Of a stretch of 64,000 nt of DNA, positions 53,714 through 62,236 are shown piece by piece. The stretch comes from Ruegeria arenilitoris (GTDB lineage: Bacteria; Pseudomonadota; Alphaproteobacteria; Rhodobacterales; Rhodobacteraceae): contig NZ_WPZQ01000006.1 in the NCBI RefSeq assembly GCF_013030265.1, positions 248,001-312,000 of the forward strand. The letters run 5' to 3'. The position numbers were made by a program, and so were the translations under genes. The notes below the pieces were generated by a model. That model was not told where the DNA came from. It saw nothing but the letters and a program-made list of their open reading frames with translations, and ran no database searches. How positions within the stretch are numbered: position 1 is the stretch's first letter; every line of letters begins with the position of its first letter.

Positions 53714-55744
53714 ATGTCTCTGCAACAGATTTCCAGTTTTGCCGCCGGTCAGTGGGTCGCGCCCGGAAACGGCGCACGTACGATCGCTTCGGCCATCACC
53801 GGCGAACCCTTTGCAACCGCTGGCAATTCAGCACTCGACGTGCAGGCAATGCTGGAATTCGCACGCAATACCGGTGGCCCTGCACTGCGCCAAATGACGT
53901 TTCACCAGCGCGCCAAGATGCTCAAGGCCCTGGCGCAAACTTTGTCAGGTCATAAACAGGCGCTTTATGATCTGAGCTTTAACACGGGTGCGACGCAAAA
54001 CGATCATCTGATCGATATTGATGGTGGCATCGGCACGATGTTTGTCTTCGCCTCAAAGGGACGACGCGAGATGCCGGATGGTCATGTCTATCTGGATGGC
54101 GATCTCGAGCAACTGTCGCGAAACGGAACGTTTCTTGGACAACATATCTGCACACCGCTGCACGGCGTCGCGATCCATATCAACGCATTCAACTTTCCGG
54201 TTTGGGGTATGCTGGAAAAGCTTGCCCCAACGTTGCTGGCGGGTGTCCCGGCCATAGTGAAACCAGCCACCAACAGCTGCTATGTAACCGAACTGGCCGT
54301 TCGGATCATGCTGGAAAGCGGCATACTGCCTGCAGGCGCGCTGCAACTGGTGTCAGGCGGGATAGGTGACATGCTGGATCATCTGACCTGTCAGGATGTG
54401 GTCAGCTTTACCGGTTCGGCAGACACAGCCTTAAAACTGCGTCAGAACCCGGTGATCCTGAACAACTCGGTTCGTTTTGTGGCCGAACAGGACAGTCTGA
54501 ACGCTTCGATTCTTGGGCCAGATGCTGTGCCGGGTACACCTGAATTCGATCTGTTCGTCAAAGAAGTCTCTCGTGAGATGACCACCAAGGCCGGGCAGAA
54601 ATGTACGGCCATCCGCCGCATCATCGCTCCGGATACACAGGTGGAAGCGGTGATCGAAGCTTTGTCGGCGCGACTTGCCAAAACTACCATTGGCGACCCC
54701 CGATTGGAGACAACACGCATGGGCGCTCTGGTCTCGAGCGGACAAAAGGCGGATGTGCTGGCCAAAGCCGATATCATCGGTCAGGAGGCCGAGCGTGTTT
54801 TTGGTGATCCCACTGCTTTTGACGTCGATGGAGCAGATACCAAGAACGGTGCCTTTGTCCCGCCAATGCTGTTCCACTGTGCCGACCCTGACAACGCCCA
54901 GCGCGTCCATGACACCGAGGCCTTCGGGCCCGTTTCGACAATCATGGGATATCGGGATCTGGATCATGCCATTGCGATCGCCAATCGTGGGCAAGGATCG
55001 CTGGTGACCTCATTGATCACACATGACACCGAAGTGGCACAAAACGTTGTCATTGGAACAGCGGCGTACAACGGGCGCATCTATATCAACGACCGAGACT
55101 CGATGAAGGAATCCACCGGCCATGGTTCCCCCCTGCCACATATGGTGCATGGTGGCCCCGGCCGCGCGGGCGGTGGCGAAGAAATGGGCGGTGTGCGCGG
55201 TGTTCAACACTATATGCAGCGCACGGCCATTCAGGGTTCGCCACGGATGCTGTCATCGCTTGGCAAAAAATGGGTGCCCGGTGCGCCTGAGATCCAAGGC
55301 CTGGCACACCCGTTCACCCGCAAATTCGGCGAATTGAGCATTGGGGAAACGCTGAACACTGCCTCGCGTACGATCACACTGGATGATATCGAGCATTTTG
55401 CTCATTTCACCGGCGATACGTTCTATGCCCACATGGATGACGACGCCGCCGCACGAAACCCGTTCTTTCCCGGTCGGGTTGCGCATGGCTATCTGCTGCT
55501 GAGCTTTGCAGCGGGATTGTTTGTTGAGCCGAACGAAGGCCCGGTTCTTGCGAACACCGGCCTTGACGGCCTGCGCTTTATGAAGCCGGTTGTCGCCGGA
55601 GATAGCATCAAGGTGCGGCTGACGGTCAAGCAAAAGACCCAGCGTACGGACGAGTATGGCGAAGTTCGCTGGCACGTGACCCTGACCAATCAGGATGATG
55701 AGATGGTGGCGGAGTATGAATTGCTGACCATGAATGCCTATTGA
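53714..55744 (+). CDS. paaZ: oxepin-CoA hydrolase / 3-oxo-5,6-dehydrosuberyl-CoA semialdehyde dehydrogenase
   Basis: 676 aa bifunctional ring-opening enzyme. The N-terminal aldehyde dehydrogenase domain has [14 protein letters not shown] (catalytic Cys near residue 296) and a glycine-rich SFTGSADTA. The C-terminal MaoC hydratase domain, from about 540, has [20 protein letters not shown] and [19 protein letters not shown]. It lies downstream of the TRAP genes. Confidence 0.96.
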   Translation: MSLQQISSFAAGQWVAPGNGARTIASAITGEPFATAGNSALDVQAMLEFARNTGGPALRQMTFHQRAKMLKALAQTLSGHKQALYDLSFNTGATQNDHLIDIDGGIGTMFVFASKGRREMPDGHVYLDGDLEQLSRNGTFLGQHICTPLHGVAIHINAFNFPVWGMLEKLAPTLLAGVPAIVKPATNSCYVTELAVRIMLESGILPAGALQLVSGGIGDMLDHLTCQDVVSFTGSADTALKLRQNPVILNNSVRFVAEQDSLNASILGPDAVPGTPEFDLFVKEVSREMTTKAGQKCTAIRRIIAPDTQVEAVIEALSARLAKTTIGDPRLETTRMGALVSSGQKADVLAKADIIGQEAERVFGDPTAFDVDGADTKNGAFVPPMLFHCADPDNAQRVHDTEAFGPVSTIMGYRDLDHAIAIANRGQGSLVTSLITHDTEVAQNVVIGTAAYNGRIYINDRDSMKESTGHGSPLPHMVHGGPGRAGGGEEMGGVRGVQHYMQRTAIQGSPRMLSSLGKKWVPGAPEIQGLAHPFTRKFGELSIGETLNTASRTITLDDIEHFAHFTGDTFYAHMDDDAAARNPFFPGRVAHGYLLLSFAAGLFVEPNEGPVLANTGLDGLRFMKPVVAGDSIKVRLTVKQKTQRTDEYGEVRWHVTLTNQDDEMVAEYELLTMNAY

Positions 55745-55762
55745 GCCATTCAAAACTCAGCG

Positions 55763-55791
55763 CGGGCGAATGTGTTTTTCTTATTCGCCCG
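55763..55791 (+). terminator. hairpin between paaZ and paaX
   Basis: CGGGCGAAT and ATTCGCCCG form a perfect 9-bp stem with an 11-base T-rich loop, 19 bases after the paaZ stop and 20 before the paaX start. It may end paaZ transcription or reduce paaX expression. Confidence 0.55.
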
Positions 55792-55810
55792 AACGCTTTA
55801 AACTGGTTGC

Positions 55811-56614
55811 ATGACCAGTGAACAAAGGTGGTTCGATACCGCAGTATCTGAATTGGCGGACCCGCAGAACCAGCGGGTTTGGTCCATCATCGTATCGTTG
55901 TTCGGCGATCTGGCTCAGAAACCTGCAGCACAGATATCAGGCGGCGCACTGACCCGAATAATCGAGCCGATGGGGATCAAGCCCGAAGCAATCCGCGTGG
56001 CTGTGCACAGGTTGCGCAAGGATGGCTGGATTGAAAGCGATCGCATAGGCCGCGTATCGCGGCACTACCTTACCGAATACGGGCGTTCACAGTCTGCGAT
56101 GGTGACACCACGCATTTATGCGCGCGATCCCATCCCGGCTGAGCGCTGGCACTTGCTGATCGCCGAAGAAGGGACAGGAACGCGGGCATTGGAAGACGTG
56201 ATGCTCAGCCGCGACTATACCCCGATTGGCCGGAATGTGGCCTTGGGCGCGGGCGCACCCCCCGATGATCATGACGATCTGCTGGCTCTGGAGGTTTCAG
56301 CGCAGGATACACCCAAATGGGTGCAGGACCGGCTGTGTACGCCCGAGATGCGCGAAGCCTGCCGCACTCTTCACGAAGCGCTGCGGCGCGTGTCGCAGAG
56401 CCGGCCAGCTGGCTGGAGCCCTTCGCCATCTGAAATTGCCACTTTGCGTACCCTGATCGTTCACCGTTGGCGGCGCGTAGTGTTGCGGCAGCCTGATTTA
56501 CCCCAGACCTTTTACCCCGCAGACTGGCGCGGCCCCGCTTGCCGAGCCGAGGTGTTCCGCCTGCTCGACACTCTCCCCCGGCCCGATCTGGATGAACTCA
56601 ACCAATCCGGGTGA
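55811..56614 (+). CDS. paaX: PaaX-family transcriptional regulator
   Basis: 267 aa, similar in layout to PaaX repressors, which are released by phenylacetyl-CoA. An N-terminal winged helix is seen in GGALTRIIEPMGIKPEAIRV (AxxxLG-like) with VAVHRLRKDGWIESDRIGR. It is the second regulator in the region besides the TetR gene at 47381. Its position after paaZ supports a role in phenylacetate control. Confidence 0.85.
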   Translation: MTSEQRWFDTAVSELADPQNQRVWSIIVSLFGDLAQKPAAQISGGALTRIIEPMGIKPEAIRVAVHRLRKDGWIESDRIGRVSRHYLTEYGRSQSAMVTPRIYARDPIPAERWHLLIAEEGTGTRALEDVMLSRDYTPIGRNVALGAGAPPDDHDDLLALEVSAQDTPKWVQDRLCTPEMREACRTLHEALRRVSQSRPAGWSPSPSEIATLRTLIVHRWRRVVLRQPDLPQTFYPADWRGPACRAEVFRLLDTLPRPDLDELNQSG

Positions 56615-56700
56615 CGTCACGGCAGACTATTCACATGCCGATCTATGCTCCTATCCTTTCTCTGTATCCGAGCTGAACGTCTTGGGAGGGGCGTCCTTGT

Positions 56701-58173
56701 ATGCAACATGAAACCGATATGCTGATCGTCGGCGCCGGATTTTCTGGGCTCATCATGGCAATCGAAGCCCGCAAACGCGGACTCACCGACATCACCATCC
56801 TGGAAAAGGCCGGTGATATTGGCGGAACGTGGCGTGAGAACACCTATCCCGGGGTAGCCTGCGATGTGCCTTCACATCTCTACTCCATGGCGACGCATCT
56901 CAATCCGGATTGGAGCCGTGCCTATGCCGGTGGTGCCGAGATCCAGTCCTATCTGCAGCGTGTAGCCAAGGAAGAAGGGTTGTATGACCTGTGCCGCTTT
57001 CACACCGAACTGAAATCTGCCAGATGGGATGGTAGTGCATGGCAGGTAGAGACATGTGACGGACATCGATGGAAAGCCCGATTTCTGGTCTCGGCCGTCG
57101 GCGCCCTGCACATACCCAGCATTCCGAACATTCCCGGCGCGGACAACTTTCCCGGACCGTGCTTCCATTCCGCCGAATGGGATCACGCCGTTGCGCTGGA
57201 TGACAAGCGTGTCGCCGTCGTTGGCACGGGCGCCTCGGCGGTTCAATTCGTTCCGGAAATCGCAAAGGTTGCCAAACAGGTCACCATCTTTCAACGCACC
57301 GCCCCTTATGTCCTGCCCCGACCAGATGGCCCGATCGCGCCCTGGGTTCGACGGCTGTACAGACGTATCCCCCTGCTGCCGCGTATTCGTCGCAAGCTGA
57401 TCTACACGCTGTTCGAATTCAGGCATCGCGTGTTCCGGGGTGAAAAAGGTGCGGTTGATTTTGCCATGAAGATGTGGCGACACGCGCTAGAAAACGCCAT
57501 TCCTGATGCGTCGAAACAAAAGATACTCACCCCGGATTACCGGATTGGCTGCAAACGTATCCTCAGTTCGAATGACTGGTACCCTGCCCTTGCACGCGAC
57601 AATGTCGAAGTGATCCCACACGGGGTTGCCTCAATCGAAGGAAATCAGATCACTGCAGCGGATGGCAGACAGTTTCACGCGGATGTTCTGATCTGGGGCA
57701 CAGGCTTTCACGTGACAGATGCAGTTCAGAGGCTGAACATCACGGGTGAGGACGAGCTGACCCTCCGCGATGCATGGGCAGACGGCATGCAGGCCAATCT
57801 GGGCACCGCCATCGCGGGTTTTCCCAATCTCTTCATTCTGCTCGGCCCGCATACCGGACTGGGGCACAATTCCGTCGTTCTGATGATCGAAGCGCAGGTG
57901 AGCCATATCGGTCGGGTTCTGGACCAGATGCAAAAGAACGGCATCCGCACTATCGTGCCCGATGGGCATAAACAGGCTGAGTTTACAAAAGAGATGCAGG
58001 ACCGACATACCGACAGTGTCTGGCAGGCGGGCGGTTGCACCTCATGGTATCAGGATGCCAACGGGCGCAACACAACGCTGTGGCCAGGCACCGTAGCCGA
58101 GTTTCAGAAACGCATGGCGCGCTCTGGTCTTGAGCAATATCATGCGGTGAACCCACAGTCCGGAGATAGCTGA
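56701..58173 (+). CDS. flavin monooxygenase, Baeyer-Villiger type
   Basis: 490 aa FAD/NADPH monooxygenase. N-terminal FAD motif VGAGFSGL; GDIGGTWRENTYPGVACDVP; the type I Baeyer-Villiger signature FPGPCFHSAEWD at about residue 151 (FxGxxxHxxxWD); second nucleotide motif VVGTGASAVQ. It oxidises ketones to esters or lactones, or sulfur or nitrogen compounds. The alpha/beta hydrolase directly downstream (1 base gap) could open the ester. Substrate unknown. Confidence 0.88.
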   Translation: MQHETDMLIVGAGFSGLIMAIEARKRGLTDITILEKAGDIGGTWRENTYPGVACDVPSHLYSMATHLNPDWSRAYAGGAEIQSYLQRVAKEEGLYDLCRFHTELKSARWDGSAWQVETCDGHRWKARFLVSAVGALHIPSIPNIPGADNFPGPCFHSAEWDHAVALDDKRVAVVGTGASAVQFVPEIAKVAKQVTIFQRTAPYVLPRPDGPIAPWVRRLYRRIPLLPRIRRKLIYTLFEFRHRVFRGEKGAVDFAMKMWRHALENAIPDASKQKILTPDYRIGCKRILSSNDWYPALARDNVEVIPHGVASIEGNQITAADGRQFHADVLIWGTGFHVTDAVQRLNITGEDELTLRDAWADGMQANLGTAIAGFPNLFILLGPHTGLGHNSVVLMIEAQVSHIGRVLDQMQKNGIRTIVPDGHKQAEFTKEMQDRHTDSVWQAGGCTSWYQDANGRNTTLWPGTVAEFQKRMARSGLEQYHAVNPQSGDS

Positions 58174-58174
58174 G

Positions 58175-59146
58175 ATGACAGTATTGCTGACAATCGCCCT
58201 GCTTATCGGAGTGTTCCTGATCGGAGCAAACCTGTGGACCCGCAGATTGACCCGGCAAGGCATCGCAACCGTGCCGCAGATGGGGCAAATCGTACCCGTC
58301 AATGGCGGTAGCATTCACTATGTCGAAAAGGGTGAACCTGGAAAACAGACAATCCTGATGATTCACGGGCTGACGGGGCAGTTGCAGCATTTCACGTATG
58401 CCCTGATGGACCAGCTCTCGCAGGACTATCATGTCATAGCAGTTGATCGACCTGGCTGCGGTTATTCCACCCGCGACGATGCAAGCCTTGGCACCCTGAC
58501 CGAGCAGGCGCGCATGATACATGAGTTCATGCAGAAAAAAGGCATCAGCGATGCAGTCCTCGTAGGTCATTCGCTTGGTGGTGCCGTATCGCTGGCGATG
58601 GCGCAGGCCTACCCCGATGACATCAAGGCGCTGGCATTGCTGGCTCCGTTGACGCATCGGATGCCTGGACCTCCGGCGATTTTCAAACCGCTTGAGATCC
58701 GCACCGAATGGCTGCGCAATCTGATTGGCAACACGATTGCGGTGCCATTGGCAAAAAAGACGGCACCCCATGTCATCCACGAGGCTTTTGCGCCTGAAGC
58801 CGCCCCATCGGATTTTCTGGATCGGGCAGGTGGCGCACTGGGGTTGCGTCCGTCTGCATTCATCACCGGATCGCAGGATGTAATCGGCATCGAGGCCAGT
58901 ATCGACGGAGTAAATCAAGGCTACAAAGATCTGCAGGTACCGGGCGGTATCCTTTACGGTTCCGACGATCCAATCCTGTCACCCGCCCAACATGGCGTAC
59001 CGATGCAACAATTCGGGCTTTCTTACGAACAGCTGGAAAATCGGGGTCACATGATCCTGATTACCGCGCCGGACGAATGCGCGACTTTCATACGAAACGT
59101 CCTGGATGCCACGCAGACTGAGAAACCTAAGGCGGAAAATCGGTGA
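58175..59146 (+). CDS. alpha/beta hydrolase with an N-terminal membrane anchor
   Basis: 323 aa. Residues 1-21 are hydrophobic and look like a signal anchor. The fold motifs are MIHGLTGQ (oxyanion), VGHSLGGAV (nucleophilic Ser) and a late NRGHMI (His). With the preceding monooxygenase it could form a two-step ketone-to-ester-to-acid pair. Confidence 0.85.
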   Translation: MTVLLTIALLIGVFLIGANLWTRRLTRQGIATVPQMGQIVPVNGGSIHYVEKGEPGKQTILMIHGLTGQLQHFTYALMDQLSQDYHVIAVDRPGCGYSTRDDASLGTLTEQARMIHEFMQKKGISDAVLVGHSLGGAVSLAMAQAYPDDIKALALLAPLTHRMPGPPAIFKPLEIRTEWLRNLIGNTIAVPLAKKTAPHVIHEAFAPEAAPSDFLDRAGGALGLRPSAFITGSQDVIGIEASIDGVNQGYKDLQVPGGILYGSDDPILSPAQHGVPMQQFGLSYEQLENRGHMILITAPDECATFIRNVLDATQTEKPKAENR

Positions 59147-59233
59147 CGATTCAAAACTTGAAAGAATCCGGAACAAACTTGGTGTTTCCCTCTTGACCCC
59201 CCCAAGCCTCTCCCTTAAATCGCCTCTCACCGT

Positions 59234-59310
59234 GGCGGAGTAGCTCAGTTGGTTAGAGCAGCGGAATCATAATCCGCGTGTCGGGGGTTCAAGTCCCTCC
59301 TCCGCTACCA
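59234..59310 (+). tRNA. tRNA-Met (CAU anticodon, elongator type)
   Basis: 77 bases including the encoded CCA. Acceptor arm GGCGGAG pairs with CTCCGCT (G-U at the first pair). The anticodon stem GCGGA/TCCGC frames the loop ATCATAA with anticodon CAT. The T arm is GGGGG-TTCAAGT-CCCTC. It could in principle be tRNA-Ile2 with lysidine, but the body matches elongator Met tRNA of alphaproteobacteria. Confidence 0.93.
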
Positions 59311-59432
59311 AATTTTCCTAAATTATAACGACGCCGCATAGCATGAATCGCCGCTATGTGGAGTGCCGATCAACAGACTGACTGTATTCGTTGCACAGGG
59401 ATTTCTGCCTGTTTCTGCTGATCTGCCAGCTC

Positions 59433-60473
59433 TCAGATATTCTCGACCGATCTATCTCTGACACCAGTCGTTTCTGCAGCTTTCGGCGTTCGCGAAGAAA
59501 ATCGGCCTTCGATCCTGTTTCGAAGCTTGCTAAATCTGCGGCGCACCACCTGTGCCATGTCCACGAAGGGGCGGAAATAGATATCCGAAATGCGCGACGC
59601 ATGAGCCTCGGAAGGTTGCAGACCGAACTTGAGGCGGCTGTTCTGCTCGGACAAATGCAGAGACCCGAACAGCCAATCCCAGACCGCAAAGGCCACGCCA
59701 AAGTTCTTGTCATGATGCTCGCGCGCGATCGAGTGATGCACCTGATGCTGCGCCGGCGAGATGAGGATGTGCTCCAGCCAGGGCCAGTAGCGGATCGAGA
59801 TATGAGAATGCCGCAGGTTCGAACCGGTCATGTGGAAGACAAAGGACATGACGTTCACGCCAAGCACCGTATAAAGATCTACCGCGCTACCAAACAGGAA
59901 CAGGAAAACCGCCATTGTCGTCCCCTGCGCAACGGCACCGCGGAGACTATAGAGAATTCCCTCCAACGGGTGCGTTCGATACACCGTGATCGGCGTCATC
60001 GTCTCAGCCGAGTGATGGGTTTTGTGGATGGCCCACAACAACGGCCAACGATGCATCCAGCGATGAACCAGATATTTGGTGAAGTCATCGACGATAAAGA
60101 TAGTCGCCGTGAACAACGCGACGATTATGCCCGTCGGAGCATCCGAGAACACGCCCCTTTGCAGGAATGCAATATCATGCAGCGCATAGTAGAGGGCGGT
60201 TGCAATCGCCAACTGCGATAAAAGCAGCGGCGAAATGAACATCGTGAACACCCGATTGATCACGAAAATCTTGTAGTCAGCCTTTGCTGATGGCGAAAAA
60301 AGGATTTTGCGATCGAATATCTGATGCAGCGCCAGCTTGAAAGAAGATCTGCGTACTGCAACCAGCCAGACCAGAGCAATCAGAACGGTCAAAATCAAAT
60401 ACCCCAAAAAAACACGTTTCTTGGGATTGGAAAAATCTGCAAGGACAGAGCTTATTTGCTCGAGTAAATCCAA
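59433..60473 (-). CDS. sterol desaturase / fatty acid hydroxylase-family membrane protein
   Basis: About 346 aa integral membrane di-iron protein. The histidine motifs are HRWMH, HKTHHS and HQVHHS, with several membrane segments before and between. The acceptor is a membrane lipid. The frame begins with a TTG at 60491, which lies in the U tract of the upstream terminator, so I use the TTG at 60473, which follows GAAAGG by six bases; the start is uncertain. No ATG is available near the N terminus. Confidence 0.82.
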   Translation of the reverse strand: MDLLEQISSVLADFSNPKKRVFLGYLILTVLIALVWLVAVRRSSFKLALHQIFDRKILFSPSAKADYKIFVINRVFTMFISPLLLSQLAIATALYYALHDIAFLQRGVFSDAPTGIIVALFTATIFIVDDFTKYLVHRWMHRWPLLWAIHKTHHSAETMTPITVYRTHPLEGILYSLRGAVAQGTTMAVFLFLFGSAVDLYTVLGVNVMSFVFHMTGSNLRHSHISIRYWPWLEHILISPAQHQVHHSIAREHHDKNFGVAFAVWDWLFGSLHLSEQNSRLKFGLQPSEAHASRISDIYFRPFVDMAQVVRRRFSKLRNRIEGRFSSRTPKAAETTGVRDRSVENI

Positions 60474-60489
60474 GGGATGCCTTTCGGCC

Positions 60490-60525
60490 AAAAATCCGGC
60501 AGCACCATTTACTGCGCTGCCGGAT
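60490..60525 (-). terminator. rho-independent terminator after the DUF4856 gene
   Basis: In the minus sense ATCCGGCAGC and GCTGCCGGAT form a perfect 10-bp stem (60516-60525 with 60494-60503), followed by TTTT. It ends the DUF4856 transcript and overlaps the 5' region of the sterol-desaturase-like gene. Confidence 0.88.
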
Positions 60526-60541
60526 CAGGGTCAAAAGACCC

Positions 60542-61942
60542 TTAGTCGTTTTCTGCCGAGGCGTTCTCGCCCAGCTTTTCAGCCAGTGCTGCCAGATCCG
60601 CAGTCGCGTCGTTCGCACGCGATTCGATACCGAACGTGTCGATCAGCAGTTTCTGAACTTTCAGCATGTTGACCTGATAGTCATCCAGCGTCATTTCGCG
60701 GCCGCGGACAAAGTTGCCATCGGCATCGATGTCGGACACCATCTTGCCGTCAGGCATCGCCGGACCGAAACCGATCAACCAGTTCAGATCAATAGCAGTG
60801 GCACCCAGGTTGTTTTTGCCCGACTGCAGAGCCATCGAGAAGCCTTTGAGCTCACCCCAGTGTTTGGCATAGTTGCGCAGTGCCTTGTCGGTATCTTCAC
60901 CCGACTTGATCTTGTCGATGTCCTTGTAGACCGAACCAGCATACTTGAATGTCGCTTCTGCCAGCGTTTTTTCCCAGTTCGTCTCGATGATGTCGGCGTA
61001 GTTTTTCAGCTCGGCACGCTGCTCATCGGTCAGAGCTTCGCCATTTGCAGATGCGATCAGCGCACGGCCATCACGGAAGGCATTGAAGATGGTGTTCATG
61101 TATTGGGTCGACTTGGTGCCGCCCTTGTCTGCACCTGCGGCATAGTATGCCGGGCCAAAGACCATCTCAGTTTTCAGGTCGATGACACCGTCACCGTTTG
61201 CGTCAGCAGCAGCCATGTCTTTCTGCTTGGACACGCCATAGTTCTGCTCAGGTGACAGGCTTGCCGAGTGGGCTGCAGCACCGAAGTAACCGAACGCTTC
61301 GTCCCACGAATGCTCTTTACCGGTGTAGTGTGCGCCTTCTTTGTAAGGCTTGTCATTCGGCTTGTTATCGGCTTCCAGTTTCTCGTCGAGGTAGTTGTCG
61401 ACGGCCTGGTTGTAAGCCATTGCGCCCAATGTGAACTTCGAGATCAGCTGACCCCAGTCCATGCCGTTCACCGGATCGTAACCCTGGTTAGAGGCTGCTG
61501 CCATCTTGATCATCTGCAGTGCAACGTCGACACCGGTCTGGTTGCCGGGCCATGCCGTCATAGCGCCTTTGTAGAACTTGCCCGAGATGTTCTTGCCTTT
61601 GGAAATTTCATTCACAGTCGATTGCTTGACCGGGAAACCGTCTTTGGAGGCAGGCGCGATGATGACCAGGTCTTCTTCAGAACCGTTGAAGTAAGACAGC
61701 ATCAGAGCTTCGACTTCGGCCGCATTGTTGCCGCCATCGCCTTTGCCGGCTGCTTTTTTCAGGCTGTCATGCAGCACATGGCGCGCGATCTGGCCGGAGT
61801 AGGATACCGAGTCAGTCTTGTCGCCTTCATAGCCTTTCACGGTGACCGGGAAGGGACCGTATGATTCCTGAGCCAGCGCCGCGCCACCGACGAGCGTAGC
61901 TGCGATGATCGCAGAAGTGAGTTTGAGTTTTGATTTGAGCAT
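60542..61942 (-). CDS. secreted DUF4856 (imelysin-like) protein
   Basis: 466 aa exported protein with a signal peptide ending near GGAALAQ. The segment DSVSYSGQIARHVLHDSLKK near residue 40 and KEHSWDEAFGYFGAA near 215 match the DUF4856 family, which is related to imelysin-type iron proteins. The ATG at 61942 gives the signal peptide; a longer frame to 61969 is possible. An IRO-box-like site lies upstream, which supports iron-regulated expression. It may take part in periplasmic iron uptake. Confidence 0.75.
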   Translation of the reverse strand: MLKSKLKLTSAIIAATLVGGAALAQESYGPFPVTVKGYEGDKTDSVSYSGQIARHVLHDSLKKAAGKGDGGNNAAEVEALMLSYFNGSEEDLVIIAPASKDGFPVKQSTVNEISKGKNISGKFYKGAMTAWPGNQTGVDVALQMIKMAAASNQGYDPVNGMDWGQLISKFTLGAMAYNQAVDNYLDEKLEADNKPNDKPYKEGAHYTGKEHSWDEAFGYFGAAAHSASLSPEQNYGVSKQKDMAAADANGDGVIDLKTEMVFGPAYYAAGADKGGTKSTQYMNTIFNAFRDGRALIASANGEALTDEQRAELKNYADIIETNWEKTLAEATFKYAGSVYKDIDKIKSGEDTDKALRNYAKHWGELKGFSMALQSGKNNLGATAIDLNWLIGFGPAMPDGKMVSDIDADGNFVRGREMTLDDYQVNMLKVQKLLIDTFGIESRANDATADLAALAEKLGENASAEND

Positions 61943-61989
61943 AGGGGTCCCTCGGTTATTGTCCGACAAAAGGAGTCGGAAAATTTAAT

Positions 61990-62006
61990 CTGATCTTTTT
62001 AGTCAG
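61990..62006. promoter_or_regulatory. candidate iron-responsive IRO box (RirA-type)
   Basis: CTGATCTTTTTAGTCAG fits the TGA-N9-TCA palindrome of alphaproteobacterial IRO boxes, with symmetrical CTGA and TCAG ends. It lies about 50 bases before the DUF4856 start. Rhodobacterales are thought to use a related Iron-Rhodo box. Confidence 0.5.
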
Positions 62007-62189
62007 CTTAAGCCCCGAGATGTCAAGCCCTATTGAGCGCAAACACCATCATGTTAGCGCCAATGAACCTCAAAGCTTGTGCATTAACAGCTTCCCCCTA
62101 ATGAGAGGTATCGCTGAGCAAGTCTCCCACCTCGCTATCTCAGCTCCCGGGAGGCGCTCGATGAACTTTCAGGGAAATCACAGAGCAAA

Positions 62190-62218
62190 CAAAAAGGCCC
62201 GCCATTTGGCGGACCTTT
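62190..62218 (-). terminator. rho-independent terminator of clpB
   Basis: In the minus sense AAAGGTCCGCC and GGCGGGCCTTT form an 11-bp stem with one G-U pair and an AAAT loop, then TT. It lies about 20 bases after the clpB stop. Confidence 0.85.
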
Positions 62219-62236
62219 CCGATTTAGCAATACAAA

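Noticed and set aside
59234..59432. tRNA-Met as an integration site for a mobile element
   Set aside because: No integrase gene or repeated tRNA 3' end is seen in the downstream sequence.
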